A stretch of DNA of 64,000 nt from Sycobia sp. Sy_11 (taxonomy: Eukaryota > Arthropoda > Insecta > Hymenoptera > Epichrysomallidae): NCBI GenBank assembly GCA_018907035.1, contig JACCIC010000062.1, positions 956,501 through 1,020,500 on the forward strand, written 5' to 3'. Positions 34,140-46,190 of the stretch are shown one piece after another. The position numbers were made by a program, and so were the translations under genes. Within the stretch, counting starts at the first letter, position 1, and every line of letters starts with the position of its first letter. The notes beneath the pieces are model-generated. The model was given only the letters and a program-made list of their open reading frames with translations. It was not told the DNA's origin and did no database searches.

Positions 34140-35070
34140 TTGTTTATTTGTGACAAGCATATAAAGTTATAAGTGTTTCGTGTGCTCGGTGATGTTCTTT
34201 TACCAAAAAAATGGAGCAAAGAGTTTCTATGAAAACGTTCAAGCAGTGAAAGATATTGTGTTAAAAAATTGTCGATTCACTGTCAGAAAAGTTGTTGCAT
34301 GAAAAACCGTCGCATGACCATAGCATAGGAGATGTTGATAAAAGTCAATAATGATGCTGATTTTCTCAAAAGGATTATAACTGGTAATAAATAGTGGGTA
34401 CATGGTTATGACGTCAAAACTAAAGTCCAATCAGCCCAATGGAAGAGCCCAGAAGCACCAAGACCGCTGAAAACACGTCAAGTTTAATCAAATGTCAAGG
34501 TTTTGCTCACTGTCTTCTTTGATGAACGTGGCGCAGTGGATCAGGAATTCTTACCACAAGGTCATACGGTCAATAAGGTATACCTAATAATAAGTATATC
34601 TAATAATAAGGTATACTTAATAATAAGGTAGTCAATAAGTACTACCTTAAAGTTATGCGCGGTTTGCGAGAGACGATACGTAAAACACGTCCGGAATTTT
34701 GGAAAAGCACTTCGTGGCGTTTGCATCACGATAATGCACCTGCTCATTCATTGTTGCTTGTGAGAGATTTTTGAGCCAAAGCTAACACCACAGTCTTGCC
34801 GCAGCCTTTATATTTACCAGATTTGGCTTCCAATGATTTTTTTCTTTTTCCAAAACTGAAAAAACCTATGAAAGGACGGCGATTTTCAACGATTGTGGAA
34901 ATAAAAACTGCATCGCTGAAAGAGCTCACGGCTATTCCAAAAAATGATTATCAAAGTTCTTCGATGATTGGAATAAGCGTTGGAACACGTGTATTATATC
35001 TGAGGGGGGTTACTTTCAAGGGGACAACAGAAGTATTGATTAATAAAGAAATATTTTTTGAGAAAACCAA
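34140..35070 (+). mobile_element. mariner relic with internal deletion and repeat expansion
   Basis: Homology to mariner transposase appears in fragments: NVQAVKDIVLKN (about 34,238), then VNNDADFLKRIITGNK (34,345-34,395), where the catalytic TGDE block reads TGNK followed by a stop, then VHGYDVKTKVQSAQW, LLTVFFDERGAVDQEFLPQG, the second catalytic block LHHDNAPAH (intact Asp) and LYLPDLASNDFFLFPKLK (third Asp, 34-residue spacing). Loss of the first catalytic Asp, stops and frameshifts make it inactive. A short-repeat expansion splits the frame at 34,573-34,640. Confidence 0.85.
34573..34640 (+). repeat. Short tandem expansion within mariner
   Basis: TAATAATAAGGTATAC-type units repeat about four times exactly where the transposase should read VNKEYYL. 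The host motif CAATAAG/TACTA is present on both sides, suggesting expansion by slippage after the element died. Confidence 0.7.
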
Positions 35071-35948
35071 AAAGTCACTTTATTATTTGAACGCATTTTT
35101 CGCATTTTGGTTTTTTTGCTTCAAAGATTCGTTTTCGCTTTCATCGATATAATTTAAGCCTATTGTTTTGGCAAAAAACCATAAATTATTGTACTATTAT
35201 GGATTATAAACTATTATAGATCTACATTTGATCAATTAAATCTTGGAACCCCTTAATGCGTTATCGATGGTTACAAGTTTGAGATATATGGTCTAATCGT
35301 TCACCGATTTCTTTGATTTCCATTCGATTTTACAGAAGTGAAGATAGATTTATATGCTTGACTATGATCCAAATGTCTTCATACAGGTAAGCGGTACCAA
35401 AGCTTCTTCTAAGCAGTGGTTTAGACTGATACGAGATATGAATTTTCCCTTATATATTGGAAATGATGGCGAAAAGTATGAGGAGTTCCTTCATCTGCAA
35501 TAAACACATTACACAGTGGTTTTGAATGATTGAAATGTCGTTTGAATATAGCGTTATTATAATTCATTTAGTATTAGCATTGCAATCAATTTTCTTTTCT
35601 TTATATTCATTTCTTAGTTTTAACATTACTTATTGGTATAACTGTGGTATGAATTGTAAGGATTGTTAAGAGTTCACTAACTTTCTGTTTTCTCCTTATT
35701 TTCATGGATCTTTGTTTTTACTGTAAGCTTATTGGGAGCATGTCGCGCCGTAATTTAATTAATGCTGTACGCGCATATAAGGATTCGTATGGTAAGAATA
35801 TTGTACATGGATGTATTGTATGATTATAATTCATGACCATAAGTATGTATGATATGTTGTTTTCTAATGCTCAAATCACATTATCTTTAAGTATACCGAA
35901 AACTTTGGCGCCAATTCGATTTGATTGAAAGTATAAACATGTGACGGG
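35071..35948. other. Intron, nothing recognised
   Basis: No gene or known repeat. Acceptor-like sites near 35,335 are followed at once by stop codons. Confidence 0.45.
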
Positions 35949-36301
35949 ATCCCGTGTGGAAATTTGCAGATTCCGCCTAGAAAAACGTGAGTTTTTCCAA
36001 AATAGGGAGAAGTTAAGGAAATCTGACTAGATCCAAGATAGAAAGCCTGATAATTTCCTTAAATTTTCTACTTGTAAAATTTTGACTAGTGAAAACACGT
36101 ATTTCTTTCTAACATCAATAAAAGATAAGGAAATCTGAATAAATTCGAGAAAGTAATAAGTAATATATGACGATTATTAGATGATCGTAGGGAAATCTAA
36201 CTCGGATCTGGCGAGTATTACCTACATGAGGAAATCATCAGTAATACTGACTAGGATCTAGCCCGAACTAGGGATATACCGAGTATATTTCTGCACGGGA
36301 T
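35949..36301. mobile_element. Candidate MITE, ~353 bp
   Basis: Starts ATCCCGTGTGGAAAT and ends with the near reverse complement ATTTCTGCACGGGAT. Internally it repeats GGAAATCTGA and CTGACTAG/GATCTAG motifs on both strands. No coding capacity and no clear target duplication. Superfamily unknown. Confidence 0.55.
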
Positions 36302-36739
36302 AATGGCACAGTTTTGAGTGATCTATGAGTTTATTTTATCTCTGAATTTATTTTTGGCAGTCCTTGGTATCTAGTTAGTCCTGGTATTAAAGACAGATTT
36401 AAATTGCGAACACTATAAGTTGGTGACGGTGGCTACTCGTAAATTTCGTAAACTCTGCGGAGCTTGTAGCCCTGAGCTACTCGAGTTTTTGCGAGTTTTG
36501 ATTCGTGTACTCTTACACACAAACATAGCCTCAATAAAATGCTTTTTTTAACCAAAAGTGCATTTTCTACTAGTGAAACAAGTAAATTAATTATTAGTAA
36601 TAGTAGTGAGAATGAAAGTGATAAAACAAAAGATATAATGAAAAGTGTGTAATATTTCGAAATTGCACAAAATTAATAATTTCCGAAACGAAATCAAGGT
36701 ATTATCTAGATTATATAGAAGGCTTAAATTTAAAAGACT
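36302..36739. other. Unclassified segment left of a LINE
   Basis: Contains a moderately GC-rich patch (36,415-36,520). No gene or clear repeat recognised. Confidence 0.4.
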
Positions 36740-38756
36740 ATACATGTGCCATAGGAGATATTGTGAAGCCGATTAACGTTATTTATAATATCGAATAATG
36801 GTGTATGTTTGTAGTTAAAAAGCAAGGAATTAGCAAAGGAAATTACCTTCTGAAGAAATTACCCTCTGTAGGATGTTCCATCGCATTAATAAAATTTTTA
36901 CACTTTATATAACACGAAACTTAATACTCTCTGTCACATTGGAAAATTCTTATAGAATGGTTTATAAGGGTGTTTCCAAGGAAGTATTTTAAGTTCTTTC
37001 CTGTACATAATTTATTTTGCAAATATTACTGGCGTATTATATAAAAGTGTAACGATTTTCCATTTCGCGGATGACCTAGCCTTTTTTATTAACTGTATCA
37101 ACGTAATAAGAGGAAAAAGAGTACTAAAAAAGCTGTAATGGCTCTAAAAAAATATGTATGAAATAGGCCTAGAACTTTCTAATAATAAAACAACGCTAAT
37201 ACACATCCATAAAAAAAAACATCTCTCCAAGTTACACTCAAATCGAAATTCATAATTGCCTTATTAAATCAAGCGATAGTGTAAAATTTCTGGGTATTCA
37301 TTTTGATTATAAGCTGTTGTTCGACAAAAATATAAATATTATACAACAAATATACTACAAAGCTCTCAATATAATAAAATATCTTTGTGGAACTTGGCGG
37401 GGCTCCGGTCCAGAAACGCTTATAATACATATAAGAGTTTTGTGAGATCTATTATTGATTACGGGTTAATGATTTACTACCCTAGTTGAAAAAATTTACT
37501 TGTAAAACTCGAAAAAGTTCTAAATTTAGCCATTCGTGCTGCTTTAGGATATCGAATTAGTACGCCCTTAAATATATTGTTGCCCAAATTTAAACTAAAA
37601 GGTCTTAAAGATCAAGCAAAGCTCTTGTATAATAATTTTCTTGCAAACACTCTAGCAAACGATAATTCACTAATATCAAAATCAATTATTAAATTCTACA
37701 TCATTATTAAAAAAAGGCCACGATCGAAAAAAATACTTTTTGCAAAAAATATATTCAAGTTTATAAAAACGGTACTTTTAATAGACACTCAAAAAAACTT
37801 AAGTATCTGTTGCTATTATTATGACACCATAATTACAAAAATCGAATTCAAATAAAGATTTGGACAAAGCTTGAGAAACAAAATTGATGCTAATGCTGAT
37901 TTTAATAATCTTGTAAAAGAAACTAATGCACTCGCATTATCTACAGACGGCAGTAAGAATTCAGATGCTCAATATGTTGGAAGTTTTGTATTCTATTCGG
38001 AATTAGATATTAATGAAAAATTTGCGATTCAGAAACACGTTTCTGTATTTACTACTGGATGTATTGCCTTACATAAGGCTTTTGACATTGCACTAGAGCA
38101 TAACGATCGGAATGTTTTCATTTTTTACGATTCTCTTAGCACACTACAATCCTTAGAATTAACTAAAGTAAATGTAAAAATAAATCAATATATCTTAGGA
38201 ATAAAAGAAAAATACAATATGTATAATTAAAAATCACAAAGCAAACGTAGCATAAAACTATTCTGGATTCCATCTCACATAGCCATCAAGGGAACGCGCT
38301 AACTCCTTAGCAAAATCCGCAACGCACTCAGAATCTCCCGAAATGGAAAAGTTACCTTAGACTGATTTAACAGAAATGTTATAAATATAAAAAAATCACT
38401 AAAACAAAACAACTCAAAAATAATTGAGTAAGGAAACATAAAAGGTATCAAATACTTTCAAATATAACAAAAGTCAAAAACCAGGGTACCAAGGGAAAAA
38501 CTTAAATAGGGATTTTATAGTAACCTTTAACACATGTCGATCAGACCATTACAATTATGCATACTCGCCAGCACATCTTGGAATTATTGACAATGAATTA
38601 TGTTTTTGTAAAACATCAGACGAAAATCTAAACCACGTAATCTGGCAATGTAAAAATTACGAAATTCAAAAACAAAAATTGTTACAAGCCTTACTGAAAT
38701 TCAAATAACTTTTATAAGGTTTCATAGTGTTAAAAAAAAAAAAAAAAAAAAAAAAA
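36740..38756 (+). mobile_element. LINE remnant (RT, RNase H, poly-A tail)
   Basis: 5'-truncated non-LTR retrotransposon. The palm motif HFADDLAFF is at about 37,061-37,087, preceded by decayed RT sequence. Then come KLEKVLNLAIRAALGYRIST and LLPKFKLKGLKDQAK (about 37,500-37,620). An RNase H domain follows at 37,871-38,230, then IKLFWIPSHIAI in another frame and a C-terminal Cys-rich region. The 3' end is a 25-base poly(A) at 38,732-38,756. Numerous stops make it inactive. The C-terminal style (NHVIWQCKNY) matches the - strand LINE at 61.5-64 kb. Confidence 0.85.
37871..38230 (+). pseudogene. LINE RNase H domain with altered active site
   Basis: A 119-codon open piece. RNase H cleaves the RNA strand of the RNA-DNA hybrid during retrotransposition. 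ALSTDGSKNS holds the first catalytic Asp and FYDSLSTLQSL the third acidic residue. The Glu of the usual TAECIAL motif is gone (the sequence reads TTGCIAL). The fourth acidic residue lies past the stop in decayed sequence. The domain would be inactive even if translated. Confidence 0.85.
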
Positions 38757-41654
38757 GGCAATTGGGATCTAAAGCTCCGGGTCCTGTAGATGGTATTAAA
38801 TAGTAATGTTTCCGTTGAACGCATAGTTTGTTGCCTTCCTCACTATTCTTATTATATTAAGTAACTCTTCACATACTGATGGCATAGTCATTATTCAAGT
38901 CTAACACTTTCAGATTTTTTTTCATTGATTTATCTAACCATTTTATAACAGGTTTCACGTTCCATTTTTGTTTTGTGATGATAAAATCCGAGTTGGTAGC
39001 ATGTGTCCAAGTGACGCTGCGCCAAGTGACCATATGCCAGTGTCGAATGCTTTGTTCAGTGTATTTGCGTTTATATTCAGTTGTTCCTTTTTATACTCGA
39101 CGATTGATAGATACGTAATTAGATGTTAAATTATGTATAGTAATTGACACTGACGCTATCAACGCCCCCATATTCTTAACACACGTGTCTTCAATCTCTA
39201 CACAATTTTCTAATACCAAATAATCCTTTTGCAAAAATACTAATTCGTCGATGTACCGGTTACACTACTTTAATAAAGTAGTAAGATTATCTATACATAA
39301 ACTTAACATACATGCTACTGTTCGATCTGTTGCATAGGTCTCGATTTTTCAGGCGCTATATTGATTACGATTAATAAAATGTCAATTTCGATTGAGAATA
39401 TAATGTAATGAACGTGTACGAAATCTAAATCCAAATTTACACAAAATTCATGTTATTCTAAACCGCATGCGCTTACCCTAATAGGCTTAGACAGAATTCA
39501 ATTTAATAAATCAGAATTTATATAAATTAAAAAAAAATGTTATTTTAAATAAGATTCGAACTAAAACCTGCAGTTTTAAGAAATTCCGGTTTTTTGATAG
39601 TAATTTAAATTAAATAATACATAAAGAAAATATGTTGTAATCTAACAATAATAAGAAAACTAATCAAATTCGTTTGCTTCATAGTCAATTAATTAAAAAT
39701 TTGATTAAATCGTTTCAAATATCGAATTAAAATCGAAAGCAGAAAAATAATAATAAATTATAAAATTGGCTTGACGAAAAAAATTTAATTAAAATTCTAA
39801 AAATTCAGAAAAAAATTGAAAAATCTAAAAATTACAATAAATTACAAAATTAAAACTTATTGTATTAGTGAAACACATACATATGCAAACAGTTTTTAAA
39901 ATGGTAACATGCTGGTGAAAGTTTAGTGATTGTTTGTTGTTGGTGACTACCTCGTGTTCATCAACCAGTGGTGGCAAAAGCTTTCTTAAAGTTTTCTTTT
40001 TTCAATCTTCTGTCTCATATATGAACGCAATTTCGGTATTATACAAAATTTGCATGTTCATAATTCGTATGTTAAATAGTATCCCACTACTGTTTCATGA
40101 TTTACGCCTAAAGGTACTCTACACGTGGAGATAACAAAGGCGAATCTAAATTATTGATCGATCATCGATAAATCATCGATCGATCGTTGCGGATTGCACC
40201 TCCATCGATTCACTTTAAATCCTTCTGCAACGCATGCACAGTGAAATACACGCACGATATGAGATTCCACGATTCTGTCTGCAATCTATTTTTCACTTTC
40301 AAACTTTAGATTTATACCCATCCATATGCATTACAACATAGTGAATACACTGTGATGACGAAACAATTGAACACTTACGGCGATCTTCTCAATTTGTAGA
40401 CTGTTATCGGGACTTTTTTGCAATTCTTTTTATATTAATTAATTCAAATATGAATTAATATATTAAACTAATTCAAATTTTTCACGAATGCTTGCATTGC
40501 CAATTTGCATACACATAGGCCAAAGTATAGTGAGGGCTCGGTTATGGAAATCAAAATTTTTAATTTTAAAAAAAGTTTAAAAACCAATTCATATGAATAA
40601 TTATAAAAGGACACATTTATGTTATAGGAATGTCATAAGCGAGATAAATATATTAAGCAGAGAAAGACTTATTCAGAAAAGATCAAATACACTGTGACTG
40701 TTTTCAAATGCACTTAGCAATGATGTGACTGCAACATTCTCAATTATAATAGTCCTTAAAACTAATAAGTTCAATACGAATAATATCATCTAGGTTATTT
40801 TTATAAACATTACAATGTTGCCTCAGTATACTGTCTTATTTTCTTTATAACTGAGTTTGATTAATTCATTCAAAAATACACAGCTTTTATAAATTTATTT
40901 ATAAATTAATAATCTTTCGTCGACTGATGAGAGAAACTACTTAATTATTAAAAGATAACATTGGTACGGATGTTTCGTAAGAAGATATAAAGATCATTCA
41001 AACTCTGAGATACACTCATCTTCTGTCGGTATTTGCGTTTATTTTTAGCTTCATACTCGTTTTAACCAAAAAACTTTCTACCTTGGTGTACTTATTCAGA
41101 ATATGCATCTAATTGAATTTCAATGAAAGATTTCAATAATATAAGTCAAGCAACTAAATTATTTCATGTTCTATCAGGAGACTGCAAACCATTCATATAT
41201 TTGACTCACTCTCTGCCAAATTTCGTTCCGAAAAATCGTATATACATATGCTTGTTTCAAATCTCTTCGTTAGTCATACAACCCAAGAACATTATCGTAC
41301 TCAATAAATATTTCAAGGTAAATACCATTATATATTGAATCAATTGTTTCATTATCTCGACGAAGAGTTAGTCCTTCAAACAATATTACTGCTGCAATTC
41401 TATTTACAAGTTTCTACCGGTCTTCAGTTTCCTCTTATAACTATTTAATAATTTCTAGTTCATTACATCATACTACCTTATAATTTATATTAAAGGACAT
41501 TATGGCATTTCAAATTGGGTTATCCGCTGAGTGGCGTTTGTGATTTGTTTCTAATAATTTACATAAAAAGAAATATAATTTTCCATTTTTTAACAAAAAA
41601 TATTTGCATTTGCGTTTATCAATTTTGCCATTGTTTAATTTGCTTGAACAAACT
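38757..41654. other. Intron; one unclassified GC-richer block
   Basis: 38,760-39,380 is less AT-biased and has a ~60-codon open stretch on - (about 39,050-38,870; includes KQKWNVKPVIKWLDKSMKK) with no match I can name. The rest to 41,650 is AT-rich and featureless, apart from CGATCGAT clusters near 40,155-40,190. Confidence 0.4.
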
Positions 41655-42740
41655 GAAAAAATTCCAATATCAAAAAGAAATCTCAATAGTTAATTTTACA
41701 GAAACAATCAATATAAAAGATGAAGTAGACTCTACTCTGGGTGAGACTTTTCATTCGTTTGCAATAGTAAAATATTGGCTAGTAGAATTGAAACGAGTCC
41801 GTACGAGCTGCCAAGATGAGCATCGCAGTGGTCGACCAAACAAGGTGACGACTCCAGAAATGTTGAAGAAAATCCACAAAGCGGTACTAGATGATCGTCG
41901 ACTGAATGGTGCGAGATAGCAGACATGGTAGACATTTCAAAATGTGCGGTAAATTGCATATTAACTGAAAATTTAGAGATGAAAAAGCTGTGCGCAAGAT
42001 GGGTGCCGCGTTTGCTCACAATGGAACAAAAACAGCGTCATGAAGATGTTTCAGTTGAATGTTTGGCAATGATTTTTTGCTCGGTTTCATAACCATGGCT
42101 GAAACATGAGTTCACCACTTCACACCCGAAACAAAAGAACAATCAAAACAATGGACTCAAAAAGGAGAACCGGCTCCAAAGAAGGCAAAAACCATTCCAT
42201 CTGCAGGCAATGTTATGGCGTCAGTTTTGTTGGATGCGCGTGGGATAATTTTTATTGAAATCTTGAAAAAGGAAAAACTATCAACGGCGAGTATTATGCG
42301 AATTTATTGCAACGTTTGAGCGAAAAAATCAAGCGAAAACGGCCGCATTTGGCTAAGAAGAAAGTGTTGTTCCATCAAAACAATGCACCAGCTCACACAT
42401 CCGTTATTGCAATCGCCAAAATTAATGAATTAAAGTTTGAATTGCTACCTCATGCACTCTATTCGCCAGATTTAGCTCCTTCGGATTATTTTCTGTTCCC
42501 AGAGTTGAAAAAATGGCTCGCTGGTCAAAGATTTTCCAACAATGAAGAGATGATGTCGGCAGTTAATGGTTATTTTGAGGAGCTTGACAATTCTTATTAT
42601 AAAAAGGGTATCGACTTATTGAACATCGCTGGAAAAAGTATATAGAGCTAAAAGGAGATTACGTTCAAAAATAAATATTTTTTTTTTCAAAATTTTTGAA
42701 TTTAATTGTTGGGCCAGGTACTTCTGGGACCACCCTCGTA
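41655..42740 (+). mobile_element. mariner element (mellifera-type), dead
   Basis: Transposase homology runs from KEISIVNFTETI through KYWLVELKRVRTSC, RSGRPNKVTTPEMLKKIH and LDDRRLNGAR to a stop at 41,917-41,919. It continues in other frames (HHFTPETKEQSKQW-like) and is open again at 42,307-42,645: RPHLAKKKVLFHQNNAPAH, where the second catalytic Asp is Asn, and LYSPDLAPSDYFLFP with the third Asp intact. The right end reads GTACTTCTGGGACCACCCTCG, resembling known mellifera-subfamily ends. The left inverted repeat was not found. Confidence 0.85.
42307..42645 (+). pseudogene. mariner transposase C-terminal fragment
   Basis: 112 codons with the second and third catalytic blocks. FHQNNAPAHTS has Asn in place of the catalytic Asp. 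LLPHALYSPDLAPSDYFLF keeps the third Asp and D34D spacing. It ends GNIAGKSI-like with the normal KGDYVQK tail shifted out of frame. Confidence 0.85.
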
Positions 42741-43030
42741 TGTCACAAAGAACAAATTGGAAACGCTCCGTATCGAGAAACGTTAAATGTAAGAGTTGTA
42801 ATTCTATTACTGACAATTATATAATAAATATAACATTATTATATTTAATTATATATTAGATCATAATAAATCTATATCACTATAATACATATAACATAAT
42901 AAAAAATATGTGTATTTTCATTTTCATACTTAAAATTTATTATAATAGTTAATTGATTACATTTCACTTAGTTAAAATCGTTAACAATTAATTATAAATT
43001 ATATTTATGTCGAGTTTACTATGTGCAGCT
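42741..43030. other. AT-rich sequence, nothing recognised
   Basis: No feature seen between the mariner end and the Penelope-like repeat. Confidence 0.5.
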
Positions 43031-43074
43031 TAGTCCTTGAAAATGAACCGGAGCGGTTTGAAACATCGGGCATC
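43031..43074 (+). ncRNA. Hammerhead-like ribozyme motif (copy a, degenerate)
   Basis: AGTCC, then TTGAAAA (canonical CTGANGA with two changes), helix II AACC-GGAGC-GGTT, then GAAAC, ATC and GGGC. Helices I and II can pair but the catalytic core is mutated, so it is probably inactive. Confidence 0.5.
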
Positions 43075-43310
43075 AAACGTAAATTTGAATTTAGCTTGGG
43101 GAAGAGGCAATCAAATGATCCTTACTAACATAGTAAATTATTTTTGTTTTTAATCTTGATTTTTAATTTATTGTATGTTTCTTTTTAGTAATAATTTCTA
43201 TTTCAGATTTTACAGGGGTGATTATGCACAGGGATATTCTGACCAGCATTTTATTAATATAGTAGACTATTGTATAAGGACTATAAGATCAACAAAAATA
43301 TTTATTAATT
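43031..43310 (+). mobile_element. Penelope-like terminal repeat, solitary
   Basis: Contains in order a hammerhead-like motif, TTTCAGATTTTACAGGGGTGATTATGCACAGGGATATTCTGACCA, and the family end GACTATAAGATCAACAAAAATATTTATTAATTT. Same arrangement as the right repeats at 47.5, 50.5 and 54.5 kb. No coding sequence is attached. Confidence 0.7.
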
Positions 43311-43400
43311 TCGTTAAGAGTTATAAGAATATTTTATAAGATTTATTTCTGATTAGAAACTATGAAGCTTAATCATTTTTAAATAAGTAATAATCCAGAT

Positions 43401-43403
<3 letters not shown>

Positions 43404-43458
<55 letters not shown>
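43404..43458. repeat. (AT)n microsatellite
   Basis: AT dinucleotide run of about 55 bp. Confidence 0.95.
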
Positions 43459-43460
<2 letters not shown>

Positions 43461-44193
43461 ATAAAAAATGCAATGTTCACAAATTTTTAAACTATATTAA
43501 CAAAAAAATTTAATCATCACATTATATAATATCATTCATAGAATATTCATAGTTAATTTTTTTTAGAGGAAGTGAATTCTTCACTCTCTTTTCACTATCA
43601 AAAATTATTCTGATCAATCGACATTCGATTATGAAACTTACAAATGGATCACCAGACCAAAACTTTGTTAGAAATCTGTATTCATTATGACACAATAAAT
43701 TACATGCAATGACATACTAAATAGAACTCACTATTTGAACCATTTATACTAATACTTAAAGAAGTTATTTGTGTCAAAAGAGAAAAAACTGTAATCTTAT
43801 TTAATTATAATAATTATCGTTTCTAGAGATAAAATAATGAATACAATTTTACAATACAAAGTAGTATGAATGTTATAGATGTGTATAACTAAGAAATGTA
43901 TTTTTTTAAAACAGCATTGTGTTGTGGATTAAAATATTGAAATCAATAGACGTTATCCTTCTTTCTCAATTTAGTATTTCTCAAGTTTTGATTTTATTTA
44001 AAAAGATAAGAAAACTAATATTATATAATACGGCTACCACACGTATTCATATGTCTATGTAATTCGTATTATTTAAAATTTAATTAGTATTCATCTGCAA
44101 TTGATGCATTTAATATTTTTCTATTTTATAAGAAATCTATCAACTTTGTAGTGAGTTATTAAACTAATACAACATTTTTCAATTCTTTTCTAG
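43459..44193. other. Intron preceding zinc-finger exon D
   Basis: AT-rich. Ends with the pyrimidine-rich acceptor TTTTTCAATTCTTTTCTAG (to 44,193). Confidence 0.5.
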
Positions 44194-44396
44194 CTCCAAA
44201 TCTAGATCTACGTAGAGCATACGGCTCTAATCCTTTTGTCTGTCTTACTTGTGGAAAACGCTACTCTTGGCTGCACTCCCTCACAAGACATCAACGCGAA
44301 AGCTGTGGTACCGTGCCCAGGTACTCCTGCAGATTCTGCCGACGACGCTTCCGCCGTAGAGATTATTTTAATCGTCATGAAAAAATATGCCACTAA
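44194..44396 (+). CDS. lola: lola-type alternative terminal exon D (two zinc fingers)
   Basis: The exon begins right after the acceptor and enters in the shared phase (CT, then CCA AAT…), with a short linker PNLDLRRAYGSNPF. Finger 1 is CLTCGKRYSWLHSLTRHQRESC (C-x2-C-x12-H-x4-C). Finger 2 is CRFCRRRFRRRDYFNRHEKICH (C-x2-C-x12-H-x4-H), with an unusually Arg-rich DNA-facing segment. The stop TAA directly follows the last zinc-binding His, so there is no C-terminal tail. The frame has no ATG, as expected for an internal-to-3' exon; longer ATG-started frames here (44,236-44,556 +, 44,208-44,438 -) are shadows. Confidence 0.87.
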
Positions 44397-44589
44397 TGGC
44401 TTGTGCATAATAGATAGAACTTTCAAAAATGTAGACAAGAAGACCGATTCAAAGGCTTCATTTAAAATTTTATTTATTATAAATAAGATACAATTTTATC
44501 TACAACTAATCGAAGTCTTATTCTATAAAAATGCAGTATTTGCATTACTATTGTAAATTTTTTCAAATAATAATAACAAAAATTTATTC

Positions 44590-45050
44590 TAGCTGATTAT
44601 ATAATATTTATTTTGATTTTATTTTCAAACGCAAATCCGACTATTATAAGATTTTCGATAAACTTTATACGTTGTTTTTCATACTTTTTGCATTTCCACA
44701 ATATGTGATTTAGGTCTTGTACGTAATTACCATAATGATAATATTTGCTTATGTTGATGCCCATTTGGGCTATAGAAACAGCGACATTACAATGACCAGA
44801 TCGGCATCTGTTAAAAACTTCAATGGCTTCTCTTTAAATATTTAGTTTATTATACCATGGTTTATATGTCTCTTTGTAAAAATAATCAAAATAGTGAGTG
44901 CCTTTTGTCCGTCCTTCTTGGCAAAGTGTTTCCGAGGTAGCTTTTCTCATTGCTTTTGATACCAATATGTCCTGTAATCCAATAGAATTTTATTTTGCTA
45001 CTATTCATAGTTTTTGTTGTAAACTCATGGAATTTTTGCTGTATTTTAAA
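44590..45050 (-). mobile_element. LINE 3' fragment (end of RNase H and Cys-rich C-terminus)
   Basis: Read on -, FHEFTTKTMNSSKIKFYWITGHIGIK is the end of an RNase H domain (the WIPSHIGI region). In other frames CRSGHCNVAVSIAQMG and LNHILWKCKKYEKQR follow, the C-terminal region seen in the 61.5-kb LINE. Frameshifted and truncated at both ends. Confidence 0.7.
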
Positions 45051-45268
45051 TAACTTATAAGATTTAAACTAGATTATAAATTCAAAAACTACAATTATGC
45101 AAGTAAGAGAATAATGAAAAAATAGAATATAAAATACTACTGGAAAAATCGCATTACGAGCCTTCTGCACCAGTCGTACGAGATGAACCTTCAATGAAGA
45201 AAATCTAGTACCATAGATATCAGAAGAATGCAACTAGTTATATTATACAAATTAGCTTTATCCTTCGT

Positions 45269-45290
45269 TATATATATATATATATATTTT
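45269..45290. repeat. Short (AT)n run
   Basis: AT run of about 20 bp. Confidence 0.85.
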
Positions 45291-45292
45291 CA

Positions 45293-46190
45293 ATGATCAC
45301 TATTATAGAATTAAGAAGCTTCTCCCCAAGCAATACAAAAATATCAAATAACGTGGCAACAAATAATATATTCATTACTGCAACAAAAATAAACACAAAC
45401 ACCATTTGTGCTGTAATTATATCAGATAAAGAAATAATGTTCAAATTGATACAGCATTTCCATATATTTTCTATAGAAGCTTATGCAATACTAAAAACAG
45501 AAATTCTTATTTAGAATAGTAACATATAAAAGATACTGTTTTTACAGATTCGAAAAGCGTTCTTGGGGTAATAAAAAGCTTCAATTACGATATTATGATC
45601 ATAAAAGAAATTATTGAAACTATAGCCTTAACAAAATAAAATATCGACATCAAACTCATGTTATTAGCCTGGCATTTCAGCTTAAAAGAATATGCTAAAG
45701 CAGAGATTGTAGAAAAAATCGACTCGATTAAACTCTCCTGCAACTCTTCTCATTTATGAGATCAAGACCCATTCTAAGAAATTAAGAACCATCTAATAAA
45801 AATCGCAAATGAAATGTAGAACAATGACTGAAAGGATTACCCTCTTTAGATACACAAAACTAAACAAAACTTCTTTCCAATAAATCAGTTAGCTACATTG
45901 GATAAAAAAGTCCAGTAATTCTTATCAAGTTACGAATAAGACTTACGAATTAACATCTTATTACCAAAAACAAACCCACTCATTGCGATGCTTGTGAGAA
46001 AGCCTTGATAGTCGATAATTTGTTTATTCAATCCAATAAATACAAAAAATACTGTGAAAAACACAAGCTACCAGCTAAGCTAAACGAATTATCCAGCAAT
46101 GGAAAATACATGAAGAAAACTCTAGCTCCACTCAAAGAAATCAAAATTGTCGAACACATCTAAATCAGAAAATATAAGAGATTTATTACT
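45293..46190 (+). mobile_element. LINE 3' fragment (decayed RNase H region)
   Basis: IFSIEAYAILKTEILI corresponds to the RNase H TAEAYAIL motif, with Ser-Ile before Glu. After a frameshift FLQIRKAFLG/TDSKSVLGVIKSF gives the DS motif, then a long decayed region ends KYCEKHKLPAKLNELS and KEIKIVEHI. Frames are broken repeatedly. It lies next to, and opposite in direction from, the fragment at 44.6-45.05 kb. Confidence 0.6.

Noticed and set aside
44236..44556. 106-codon open frame overlapping exon D
   Set aside because: A frame-shifted shadow of the zinc-finger exon; the finger frame has the Cys/His pattern and the acceptor.
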